The notes under the pieces are model-generated. The model was given only the letters and a program-made list of their open reading frames with translations. It was not told the origin of the DNA and searched no databases. The translations under genes were made by a program, and so were the position numbers. Below, one piece after another: positions 9,026-16,326 of a stretch of 64,000 nucleotides of DNA. Positions within the stretch are counted from its first letter, which is position 1. Every line of letters begins with the position of its first letter. The stretch comes from Luteimonas sp. RC10 (GTDB taxonomy: Bacteria > Pseudomonadota > Gammaproteobacteria > Xanthomonadales > Xanthomonadaceae). The stretch is from contig NZ_JACHYJ010000001.1 in NCBI RefSeq assembly GCF_014192745.1, forward strand, positions 763,064 through 827,063. Reading direction: 5' to 3'.

Positions 9026-10231
9026 ATGGCAGAGCAGAACGAAGGCGCCGACAAGACCGAACAGCCTACCAGCAAGAAGCTCAAGGACGCCCGCAAGGAA
9101 GGCAATGTCAGCAAAAGCCGGGAACTGACCAGCACCGTGCTGGTGATGGGCTGGCTGGTCGGCGGCTGGCTGTTGATGGGCTTCATGTTCCGTCGCGTGC
9201 GCGGACTGTTCGAGCAAGCGCTCGAGGTCTTGAATCAGCCCTTCGACATCGCGCTGCGCACCGTCGTGCCGTTGGCCGCGCAGGTGTTCCTGTCGATGAC
9301 CCTGCCGCTGCTGTTGATGGCCGTGCTGCTGGGTCTGCTGGTGGAGTTCCTGCAGGTCGGGCCGGTGGCCTCGATGAAGAAGGTCACACCCGATCTGTCG
9401 AAGATGAACCCGGTCAGCGGCATCAAGAAGATGTTCTCGATGGACAATCTCATCGAGCTGATCAAGTCGATGTTCAAGAGCGTGGCGCTGATCGCCATCG
9501 GCGGTTTTGTGCTCTGGGGCATGATCCCCAGCCTGCTGAACCTGCCGTTCGCCCAGCCCGCCGCGATCGGCAGCGCGATCTGGCATGCGCTCAAGTGGAT
9601 CGGCATCTGGACGATCTTCGTGTTCTTCTTCGTCTCCGCGGTCGATGCCTCGTATCAGAAGTTCTCCTACATCAAGAAGCTGCGCATGAGCCGGCGCGAC
9701 ATCAAGCAGGAGGTCAAGGAGAACGAGGGCGATCCGTACGTCAAGCAGCGGCGCAAGCAGTTGCACCAGGAATGGTCGCAGCAGAACATGCTCAATGCCG
9801 TCCGCGGATCGAGCGTCGTCGTGACCAATCCCACCCACATCGCCGTCGCCCTGCAGTACGAACAGGGCACCGACGACCTGCCGCTGGTCGTGGCCAAGGG
9901 CGAGGGGCACATGGCCGAGGAGATCCGGCGTGTGGCCGAGGAATCGGGCGTGCCGATCCTGCAGAACGTGCCCTTGGCACGCGGCCTCAATGCGCGCGTG
10001 GAGATCGACGACTACATCGGCAACGAATTCTTCGAGGCCGTCGCCCAGGTGCTGTACTGGGCCGAGGGCATGCGCACGGGCGAATCGCGCCCCGAGCCGC
10101 CCGAGTTCGTGCCGCCCGAGGACATGCGCGAGGAGATTGGCCTGGCAGCCGAGCCGGCGCCCGCGCCGCCGTTGGCCGACGACCCCTCGATCCTCCAGCG
10201 GTTCGAGGATCCGCGCGATCCGATGCGCTGA
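9026..10231 (+). CDS. sctU: T3SS export apparatus switch protein SctU
   Basis: SctU (YscU/FlhB family) is the autocleaving membrane protein that switches the export gate from early to late substrates. The N-terminal half has four hydrophobic segments between about residues 35 and 205. The cytosolic domain carries the self-cleavage motif NPTH at 268-271, followed by HIAVALQY. At 401 residues it is longer than the usual 350-360 because of an acidic, Pro-rich C-terminal tail. The ATG was chosen over a GTG four codons upstream because it gives the conserved start (DKTEQPTSKKLKDAR). It is separated from the other sct genes and converges on sctT across a 540-bp repeat-bearing gap. Confidence 0.96.
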   Translation: MAEQNEGADKTEQPTSKKLKDARKEGNVSKSRELTSTVLVMGWLVGGWLLMGFMFRRVRGLFEQALEVLNQPFDIALRTVVPLAAQVFLSMTLPLLLMAVLLGLLVEFLQVGPVASMKKVTPDLSKMNPVSGIKKMFSMDNLIELIKSMFKSVALIAIGGFVLWGMIPSLLNLPFAQPAAIGSAIWHALKWIGIWTIFVFFFVSAVDASYQKFSYIKKLRMSRRDIKQEVKENEGDPYVKQRRKQLHQEWSQQNMLNAVRGSSVVVTNPTHIAVALQYEQGTDDLPLVVAKGEGHMAEEIRRVAEESGVPILQNVPLARGLNARVEIDDYIGNEFFEAVAQVLYWAEGMRTGESRPEPPEFVPPEDMREEIGLAAEPAPAPPLADDPSILQRFEDPRDPMR

Positions 10232-10343
10232 CGGGATCTGATTTCGAGTGTTGGGCGTGCGCGCGGCGTGATTGCTGCAAAATTGCGGATCGGATAGGGA
10301 TATCGTGTCTGGCGGGGTTCGGAGTGGCGCGAAAGGGCTACGC

Positions 10344-10386
<43 letters not shown>

Positions 10387-10559
10387 TTTGCGCATTTGAT
10401 GTTCGAGCCGTAAAGCGAGCCGAGCATCGCAGGACGGCGGGGCCGAAGAGCAGCCCATGTCTGAGCGCAGCGAGTTTGGGCTGCGTGCCCCGTCGTCCGA
10501 GAAGCGCAGGGGCCTGCCGCGGCTTCATGCGGCAGATCGCGTCCGGCGACGGCGGTTTT

Positions 10560-10587
10560 GCTTACTTTTGACAAGACAAAAGTAAGC
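10560..10587. terminator. AT-rich hairpin, possible bidirectional terminator or dispersed repeat
   Basis: A perfect 11-bp stem (GCTTACTTTTG paired with CAAAAGTAAGC) encloses a 6-nt loop. The T-run of the stem lies next to the loop and not after the stem, so it is not a textbook terminator. A GC-rich hairpin with a 5-nt loop follows immediately. Confidence 0.5.
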
Positions 10588-10768
10588 CGCGCGAACAGCG
10601 CGGAAGCTCTGTTCTTCGCATTCGATTCTGTTGCCGAGGGAAAGCGAACAACGCAAGTGCACGGCTTTCGCCTGCTACGTGTGCGATCTCCTTTCAAGCG
10701 ATCGCGCGGAACGGCGGCGCAGACACAGCCGACGCCGACGTGGCGCGATGCGCCATGAAGGCGAACGG

Positions 10769-11554
10769 CTAGCCGCCGAATGCGCTCTTCAAGGCGTTCA
10801 CCAGTCCGCTGTTGTCGACCAGCCGGCGCATCACGATCTCGACGAACACACCGAGCATCAGCAGGATGATCGCCGTCGCCAGCCACGCCTTGATCGGCAT
10901 CGTCAGCGCGAACACGTTGAGCTGCGGCGCGTAGCGGTTGACCAGGCCGAACGACAGGTCGATGACCAGCAGGATCACCATCGCCGGGGCGGCGAGCAGC
11001 AGCATCGCGGTCATCAGATAACTGAACTGCCCGACGAACAAGGCCATGCCGCTGAGCCGGATGTCGGGAAAGAAACTCATGACCGGCCACACCGTGTAGC
11101 TGGTCATCAGCAGGTCCAGGAACACCAGGAATGCGCCGCTGGCCATGAACAGCCACGACGAGAGTTGCGACAGGAACTCGCCATGCAGCGAGGTCTGGTG
11201 GCCCTGGATCGGATCGAAGATCTGCGCCATCGACATGCCCACCTGGGTGTCGATGATCACGCCGGCCGAGCTGATCGCCCAGAACACGATGCCGTAGCAG
11301 AACCCGATCGAGATGCCGATGAAGGTTTCCTTGAGCACGATCGCCGACCAGTGCGCGGTGCCGGCGGCCTCGATCGGCGGCGCCCCGGCCAGTGCGATCG
11401 GGATCGCCACGATCGCCAGGCTGACCATGAAGCTGTTGCGCACCATCGCCGGCACCGTCTCGGTGGTCAGCAGCGGCAGCATCAAAAACGCCCCGGCCAC
11501 GCGCGGCAGCGTCAGCGCGAGCGCCAGCAACGGGTTCTGCGCGAAGTCGAACAT
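10769..11554 (-). CDS. sctT: T3SS export gate protein SctT
   Basis: SctT (YscT/FliR family) is an integral part of the SctRST entry portal in the inner membrane. The 261 residues contain about six hydrophobic segments and the family-typical blocks PRVAGAFLMLPLLTTETVP near the start, GFCYGIVFWAISSAG and ALTMPIKAWLATAI. The ATG overlaps the sctS stop codon in a TGATG junction, which fixes the start and implies translational coupling. The much longer frame upstream is not used. It is the last gene of the minus-strand block that begins with the histidine kinase. Confidence 0.96.
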   Translation of the reverse strand: MFDFAQNPLLALALTLPRVAGAFLMLPLLTTETVPAMVRNSFMVSLAIVAIPIALAGAPPIEAAGTAHWSAIVLKETFIGISIGFCYGIVFWAISSAGVIIDTQVGMSMAQIFDPIQGHQTSLHGEFLSQLSSWLFMASGAFLVFLDLLMTSYTVWPVMSFFPDIRLSGMALFVGQFSYLMTAMLLLAAPAMVILLVIDLSFGLVNRYAPQLNVFALTMPIKAWLATAIILLMLGVFVEIVMRRLVDNSGLVNALKSAFGG

Positions 11555-11820
11555 CAGCGCCGGACGAGGCCGGGGAAGTCGAGGAAGATGCGGTCGGCGA
11601 ACACATACAGCGTGCCGCCGATCAGCGATCCGGTCACAAACAGCATGATGACCACGGTCAGGAACTTCAGCGCGTAGGGGAACGTCTGCTCCTGCAACTG
11701 CGTGGCCGCCTGCAGGAACGCGACCACCAGGCCGATCAGTGCCGCAGCCGCGACCGGCGGCCCGGACAGCAGCAGCACCAGCCACAGCGCTTCCTTGGTG
11801 AACTCCAGGACGTCGCCCAT
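11554..11820 (-). CDS. sctS: T3SS export gate protein SctS
   Basis: SctS (YscS/FliQ family) is the small two-helix component of the export portal. The 88 residues contain one hairpin of hydrophobic segments (about 12-40 and 50-75) with the conserved stretch GLVVAFLQAATQLQEQTFPY between them. The length is normal for the family. The gene overlaps sctR by one base and sctT by one base, the tightest part of the sctQRST cluster. Confidence 0.96.
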   Translation of the reverse strand: MGDVLEFTKEALWLVLLLSGPPVAAAALIGLVVAFLQAATQLQEQTFPYALKFLTVVIMLFVTGSLIGGTLYVFADRIFLDFPGLVRR

Positions 11821-12809
11821 CAGGTCGTTCCGTAAGTGAGCACGAGGCCGTGGACCAGCTTGGCCCAGCCGTCGATCAGCACGAACAGCAGCAGCTTGAA
11901 CGGCAGCGACACGGTCGTGGGCGAGAGCATCATCATGCCCAGTGCGAGCAGGATGTTGGCCACGACCAGGTCGATGATCAAGAACGGCAGGAAGATCAGA
12001 AAGCCGATCTGGAACGCGGCGGTGAGTTCGCTGACCGTGAAGGCCGGGACCACGACGATGAAGTCGTCGGGCGTCAGGTCGCCGCGGCGCTCGACCGGCA
12101 GCATGCGCTGCACGCTGCGCAGGAAGAAGGCACGTTCGGCATCGCTGGAGTGCTGGATCAGGAATGTGCGCAGCGGTTCCTTGCCGGCGTCGATCATCGT
12201 CAGCAGCCGGTTGGTGTCGAACGCGCCGCTCGCCGCCGGGGCCGCGCTCGGCGCAGCCGGCTGGGTGATCTCCTCGGCCAGCGCCGGCAATACCGGCTCG
12301 CGCGCTTCGGGCGGGTCGTTGCTCGAGCCGCCACGCACCGCGCTGAACATCGGATCGGGCGCCGGGCCGGTGTCGCCGCGGGCCTGCGCTTCGGCGGCCA
12401 GGCCGTCGGCCGCCGCCGGGCTGGTCGCGGCCGTCTCGGCCTGCGGCGCAGCGGTCGGGGCCGCGGGCCGGACGTCGATCGCGCGGCCCTCGCGCACGGC
12501 CTGCTGCTGGGCACGCGCGTCGATCTGGCGTTGCACCGACGCCGGCGGCGGGCGCCCTTCGAGCCGGGCCTCGACGGCGGCATTGACGTCGAGGATCACC
12601 GGGTACATCACGTAGATCGACAGCACGATCGCCAGGCCGTTGATGACCACGTTGGGCGGCACCTGCTGCAACCCGAGCGCGTTACGCAACAGGCTCAGCA
12701 CCACCACGATCTTGGTGAAGGAGGTCACCATCACCGCCACGAACGGCGCCAGCGCCAGGCTGACCACCGTCACCAGGACGAGGGCGGGCGAGAACGTGCT
12801 GAAGTCCAT
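11820..12809 (-). CDS. sctR: T3SS export gate protein SctR with long central insertion
   Basis: SctR (YscR/FliP family) forms the pentameric core of the export portal. The N-terminal helices (about 8-30 and 50-72, with SFTKIVVVLSLLRNALGLQQ) and the C-terminal part from about residue 200 (SSDAERAFFLRSVQRM, then DFIVVVPAFTVSEL) match the family closely. At 329 residues it is over 100 longer than the usual 215-220. The excess is an Ala/Pro/Gln/Glu-rich block at about 85-200, placed in the loop expected to be periplasmic. The frame is intact and the insert has the same codon bias as the rest. The start ATG lies 3 bp beyond the end of sctQ. Confidence 0.95.
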   Translation of the reverse strand: MDFSTFSPALVLVTVVSLALAPFVAVMVTSFTKIVVVLSLLRNALGLQQVPPNVVINGLAIVLSIYVMYPVILDVNAAVEARLEGRPPPASVQRQIDARAQQQAVREGRAIDVRPAAPTAAPQAETAATSPAAADGLAAEAQARGDTGPAPDPMFSAVRGGSSNDPPEAREPVLPALAEEITQPAAPSAAPAASGAFDTNRLLTMIDAGKEPLRTFLIQHSSDAERAFFLRSVQRMLPVERRGDLTPDDFIVVVPAFTVSELTAAFQIGFLIFLPFLIIDLVVANILLALGMMMLSPTTVSLPFKLLLFVLIDGWAKLVHGLVLTYGTT

Positions 12810-12812
12810 GCC

Positions 12813-13091
12813 TCAGCTCCAGGACAGCAGGCGCACGCCGAGCGTGTCGCCGACCGCGACCAGTTCCCCCTGGCCGGCGACACGGCCGTTGGCGCGGATC
12901 GTCACGTTCGCCCCTTCCAGATGCGCAGGCAGGGCGAACACGTAGCCCGGCTGCAGGCCGGCGACATCGCCCAGCCGCAGCTCGACCTTGCCCAGCTCGA
13001 ACGCCACCTCCACCGGCAGGCGGCTGGCCGGGTCCTCGACGGGCGCGGGCGCCTCGGCGGCGGGGGTGTCGGGGGCGTCGGTGTCGCTCAT
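12813..13091 (-). CDS. Probable internal translation product SctQ-C
   Basis: Within sctQ, in frame, an ATG (MSDTDAPDTP) is preceded by AGGAG at 9-nt spacing, a better ribosome-binding site than that of sctQ itself. It lies exactly between the N-terminal part and the final SpoA domain and would yield a 92-residue protein. In Yersinia YscQ, Salmonella SpaO and relatives, such an internal start makes a C-terminal SpoA product that joins the full-length protein (family knowledge). Whether it is used here is inference. Confidence 0.7.
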   Translation of the reverse strand: MSDTDAPDTPAAEAPAPVEDPASRLPVEVAFELGKVELRLGDVAGLQPGYVFALPAHLEGANVTIRANGRVAGQGELVAVGDTLGVRLLSWS

Positions 13092-13856
13092 CGGGGCACT
13101 CTCCTGGAATCGGGGTTGGGGGCTCGGGGGGCCGTCGATCCGCCAGCCCTCGGCGCCGGGCCGGATCGGCCAGCGCAGGCCGACGGCCTCGGCGTGCAGC
13201 GTCGGCTGGCGGGTCGAACCGACGATCACCACATCGCCGGGGCGCAGGTCGCGCAGATCGGCAGCAGTCAACGGCGGACCGGCCAACGCCAGCGACACGG
13301 CGGCCGGCAGCTGGCGCCAGTGGCCGGTATCGGCGGCCGCGGCATCGGTCGCCGCGTCGCGGCCGAGCGCGGCGGTCAGCCAATCGACGCTCGCGCGCAG
13401 GCTTCCGGTCAGCGAGGTGCCGTCGTCGGCACGCAGTTCGAAGTCGACCCAGACCACATCGAGCGCCGGTGCCGGCGGCGGGTCGGGCAGCGGCAGCAGC
13501 GAGGTGCCCAGCGCCTCGCTCAGCCGCACCAGCGCGGCCTCGTGCGCCAGGCTCCAGGCGAGCACGCGCGCGCGTCCCTGGTGGTCCTGCCAGCGCAGCG
13601 CATCCTCATCGTCGGCCGCCGGTGCCGCGCTCAGGCGCAGGCCCACCCGGCTGCCGTCGGCATCGAGCTCGAACACGCCCGCCGGATCGCCGGGGCGGCC
13701 TTCGCGCAGGATCAGCGTGCCGGCCGCCGATGGCCATTGCCGGCGACGGCGATGCAGCGCGCGCAGCGCCTGCGCCTGAGCGGCGGTCAGGTGGGGAATG
13801 CGCTCGCGCAGCGGGGTCGCAGTGCGAGGCGGCGTCGATACGCCCGAGTCAGCCAT
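12813..13856 (-). CDS. sctQ: T3SS cytoplasmic ring (C-ring) protein SctQ
   Basis: SctQ (YscQ/HrcQ, SpoA domains) builds the cytosolic sorting platform that receives substrates from SctK, SctL and SctN. The 347 residues have a divergent N-terminal part. The C-terminal SpoA domain from about residue 265 (LPVEVAFELGKVELRLGD, then VAGQGELVAVGDTLGVRLL) is clear. A Pro/Ala-rich linker precedes it. The ATG used has AAGGTGG about 9 nt upstream and overlaps the end of the response-regulator gene by 8 bp; a TTG two codons earlier is less likely. An internal start is annotated separately. Confidence 0.93.
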   Translation of the reverse strand: MADSGVSTPPRTATPLRERIPHLTAAQAQALRALHRRRRQWPSAAGTLILREGRPGDPAGVFELDADGSRVGLRLSAAPAADDEDALRWQDHQGRARVLAWSLAHEAALVRLSEALGTSLLPLPDPPPAPALDVVWVDFELRADDGTSLTGSLRASVDWLTAALGRDAATDAAAADTGHWRQLPAAVSLALAGPPLTAADLRDLRPGDVVIVGSTRQPTLHAEAVGLRWPIRPGAEGWRIDGPPSPQPRFQESAPMSDTDAPDTPAAEAPAPVEDPASRLPVEVAFELGKVELRLGDVAGLQPGYVFALPAHLEGANVTIRANGRVAGQGELVAVGDTLGVRLLSWS

Positions 13857-14448
13857 GTCCAAGCGCCACCTTCATCAGTTCGGGCAACGAGCGTACGCCC
13901 AGTTTGCTCATCATGTTCGCGCGATGCAGTTCGACGGTCTTGATGCTGATACCCAGAATGTCGGCGATGATCTTGTTGGGCTTGCTGGCCACGACCAGGT
14001 CGAGCACCTGGCGCTCGCGCGGGCTCAGTTTCGCCAGCGCCTCGCCCTGCGGCGCCCCCGCCTGTCGGCGCTCGCGGCGCAGCGCATGGCCGATCGCCTC
14101 GACCAGTGCCTCGTCGCTGAAGGGCTTTTCCAGGAAGTTCGACGCGCCCTTGCGCATCGCCTCGACCGCCAGCGGCACGTCGCCGTGCGCGGTCACGAAG
14201 ATCAAAGGCAGCGAGGAGCCGCGGCGCAGCAGTTCGTCCTGCAACTGCAGGCCGCTCATCTCGGGCATGCGGATGTCCGAGACCAGGCACTCGTCGTCGC
14301 CATGGCGGGTGCTGTCGAATACGGTCAGGAACGCGGCGGCGGACGCGAACGCCCGCACCTCGAAGTTCGCCGTCTCCAGCAGCCAGGCCGTGGAGTCGCG
14401 GAAGCCATCGTTGTCGTCGACCAGATAGACGCAAGGCGTGCCGGGCAT
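13849..14448 (-). CDS. FixJ/NarL-type response regulator
   Basis: 199 residues with an N-terminal receiver domain (acidic pair DD at 11-12, phospho-acceptor Asp-58 in SDIRMPEMSG, then VTAHGD and EKPFS) and a C-terminal LuxR-type helix-turn-helix (SPRERQVLDLVV, then KIIADILGISIKTVELHR). This is the FixJ architecture. The gene lies 2 bp after a cytosolic histidine kinase gene and overlaps sctQ, so kinase, regulator and the sctQRST genes are probably one operon. A role in controlling T3SS genes is inferred from this position. Candidate targets are the shared 16-bp inverted repeats of the accessory region. Confidence 0.94.
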   Translation of the reverse strand: MPGTPCVYLVDDNDGFRDSTAWLLETANFEVRAFASAAAFLTVFDSTRHGDDECLVSDIRMPEMSGLQLQDELLRRGSSLPLIFVTAHGDVPLAVEAMRKGASNFLEKPFSDEALVEAIGHALRRERRQAGAPQGEALAKLSPRERQVLDLVVASKPNKIIADILGISIKTVELHRANMMSKLGVRSLPELMKVALGHG

Positions 14449-14450
14449 CG

Positions 14451-15554
14451 CTAGATCCTCCTGTCGGGCGTGGGCAGCGTGAAACCGAACACGCTGCCGC
14501 CGCCATCCCTGGCCTCGAAGAATAGCCGGCCTTCGTGGTATTCGATGATCGACCGACAGATCGCAAGGCCAATGCCCAAGCCATCGGATTTGGTGGTGTA
14601 GAACGGCGAGAACAGCTGCTCGCTCTGGGCCGGGCTCAGGCCCGGGCCGCGGTCGCAGACCCGGACCTCGATCTCGTCGTCCAGGTTGACCCGGGCCTCG
14701 ATCCGCAGGCCGCGCTGCGCGGCGGGGACCTCGCGCATCGCCTCGATCGCGTTCTTGACCAGGTTCAGCAGCACCTGCTCGATCATCACCCGGTCGGCAT
14801 AGACCGGCGGCAGCGAGGCCGGCAGTGCCAGCTCCACGCGCAACTGCTGACGCTCGGCCTCCAGCCGCAGCAACTCGAGCACGGTGTCGACGATCAGCGG
14901 CAGCTCCTGGGCGTCGCGGCGTGGCTCCCGGGCGCGGACGAACTCGCGCACGCGTGCGATCACCGCGCTCGCATGCTCGGCCTGGGTGCGCGCGGCCTGC
15001 AGCGCGCGCTCGACCTGGACCGGGCCACCGGCCTGGCCGACCAGCCGTAGGCTGCCATTGAGGTAGTTCACGATCGCCGCCAGCGGCTGGTTGAGCTCGT
15101 GGGCGAGCGTGGCGGCCATCTCGCCGACCGACATCATCCGCGAGGTGAACAGCAGCTTCTCCTGCTGCGACTTGTGCGAATCCAGGGTCTCGATGCGTTC
15201 GCTGATGTCGACCGCGGTCAGCAGCGACAACGCCTGGCCGCCGCAGTCGAGATCGCGCCAGTGCAGCGCGTACCAGCGGCCGCTGTGCGGCGCGCGCACT
15301 TCCTCACCGCGCGCCTCGCCGGTCAGATCGCCATAGAGGCTGGCCAGCAATGCATCGCGCTGGCCATGGCCGGGTAGCGCGCCCAGATCGGTAGAGAAAC
15401 GTGGATTGGCGGCCACCAGCGCGCCGCTGCGCCGATCAAACGCCGCGCAGGCGAACGGCACAGCCGCCAGGACGGCAGCCAGCGCATCGGATTGCGCGCC
15501 GCGCCCGGTCGACCGCGAGCGGCTGGTGCGCGACGGGCCCGTTGCCCCTGTCAT
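14451..15554 (-). CDS. PAS-containing cytosolic sensor histidine kinase (FixL/DctB-like)
   Basis: 367 residues. A PAS-like sensor spans about 22-117. It is followed by a HisKA domain with the phospho-acceptor His-152 in AHELNQPLAAI, and then by an HATPase domain with NLVKNAIEAM (N box), DRGPGLS (G1) and DGLGIGLAI (G2). No membrane helices are seen, so the signal is probably cytosolic. No heme-binding or metal-binding motif is visible and the ligand is unknown. The start is the ATG giving MTGATGPSRT; longer frames upstream would run into the divergent gene. It is the first gene of the minus block and presumably phosphorylates the adjacent FixJ-like regulator. Confidence 0.92.
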   Translation of the reverse strand: MTGATGPSRTSRSRSTGRGAQSDALAAVLAAVPFACAAFDRRSGALVAANPRFSTDLGALPGHGQRDALLASLYGDLTGEARGEEVRAPHSGRWYALHWRDLDCGGQALSLLTAVDISERIETLDSHKSQQEKLLFTSRMMSVGEMAATLAHELNQPLAAIVNYLNGSLRLVGQAGGPVQVERALQAARTQAEHASAVIARVREFVRAREPRRDAQELPLIVDTVLELLRLEAERQQLRVELALPASLPPVYADRVMIEQVLLNLVKNAIEAMREVPAAQRGLRIEARVNLDDEIEVRVCDRGPGLSPAQSEQLFSPFYTTKSDGLGIGLAICRSIIEYHEGRLFFEARDGGGSVFGFTLPTPDRRI

Positions 15555-15594
15555 GCGGCAGCGGCAGCCTGCACGGCGCTGATAACGTAGGCCG

Positions 15595-15609
15595 GCACCG
15601 CTCCGGTGC
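15595..15609. promoter_or_regulatory. Inverted repeat in the divergent T3SS promoter region
   Basis: GCACCG-CTC-CGGTGC, a perfect 6+3+6 palindrome, lies in the 72-bp gap between the histidine kinase and fliO-like genes. It is placed to act as an operator for both blocks. It differs from the CTRGGG motif of the accessory region. Confidence 0.35.
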
Positions 15610-15626
15610 GCACCCGCCAAGATGCC

Positions 15627-16070
15627 ATGACCCGTGCTGCCTGCCCGTCCCGTTTTTTCGCACTGCGCCGGGCATCCGGCCTGCTGGCCATCGCCTGCTG
15701 GTCGGGATGGGCCAGCGCTGCGCCAGCCGCCCCGGCTGCACCGACCAGCGACTCCTTCGTCGGCGAAATGCTGGCCATCGTATTGCCTTTGGTCTTCATC
15801 ATCGCTGGTCTGCTGTTGCTGCTGCGGCTGCTGCGCCGTCGCTATGGGTTGTCGAGTGGGGACACGCCGCTGACGGTGGTGCAGATCCTGCCAGTCGGCC
15901 CCCGGGAACGGCTGGTGGTGGTGCGGTCACGCGCGGGCCGATCGTTCGCCATCGGTGTTGGCGCCCAATCCGTGACGTTCGTCACCGATCTGGAGGCGGA
16001 CGACCTGGCGCCAGCCAGCGAGACAGCAACGCGCACGGACGCGCGCTTCAATATCGCTGGCGATCGTTAA
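15627..16070 (+). CDS. FliO-like export-gate assembly protein
   Basis: 147 residues with an N-terminal Ala-rich signal-like segment. One strong membrane helix follows (MLAIVLPLVFIIAGLLLLL, about 44-66), and then a cytosolic domain with the FliO signature: LTVVQILPVGPRERLVVV, followed by GRSFAIGVGAQSVTFV. In flagella FliO helps assemble the FliP (SctR) ring and is usually regarded as flagellum-specific. Here it heads the plus-strand block of a non-flagellar T3SS and lies back to back with the block that encodes SctR. A GTG seven codons upstream is an alternative start. Similarity is by motif pattern only. Confidence 0.75.
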   Translation: MTRAACPSRFFALRRASGLLAIACWSGWASAAPAAPAAPTSDSFVGEMLAIVLPLVFIIAGLLLLLRLLRRRYGLSSGDTPLTVVQILPVGPRERLVVVRSRAGRSFAIGVGAQSVTFVTDLEADDLAPASETATRTDARFNIAGDR

Positions 16071-16326
16071 GCCTGCGTGACGCCCGGCGTCACCCTGTCC
16101 AGCCCGACGCCGCGGCCTTCACATTGCTTGCGCCCGGCTTTGCGACACGCTTGCAACATCCGGTTGACCACTTCCTAACATCCATAGGGTATCGTACAAG
16201 GGCAAAAAGTGACGCACGAGGTCAGGGGCAGATGCGCCGAATGAAGTCCAGATTGCGCGGAGTGCGGAATTGCGCGGTGCCCGCGTCAAGGCGCGCGCCT
16301 GCGTGCCTGCGCCAAGGAGCGGGCGC

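Noticed and set aside
15555..16326. PIP box (TTCGB-N15-TTCGB) as used by HrpX in Xanthomonas
   Set aside because: None was seen in the divergent promoter region or before sctV; the locus also lacks hrpG/hrpX-like genes.
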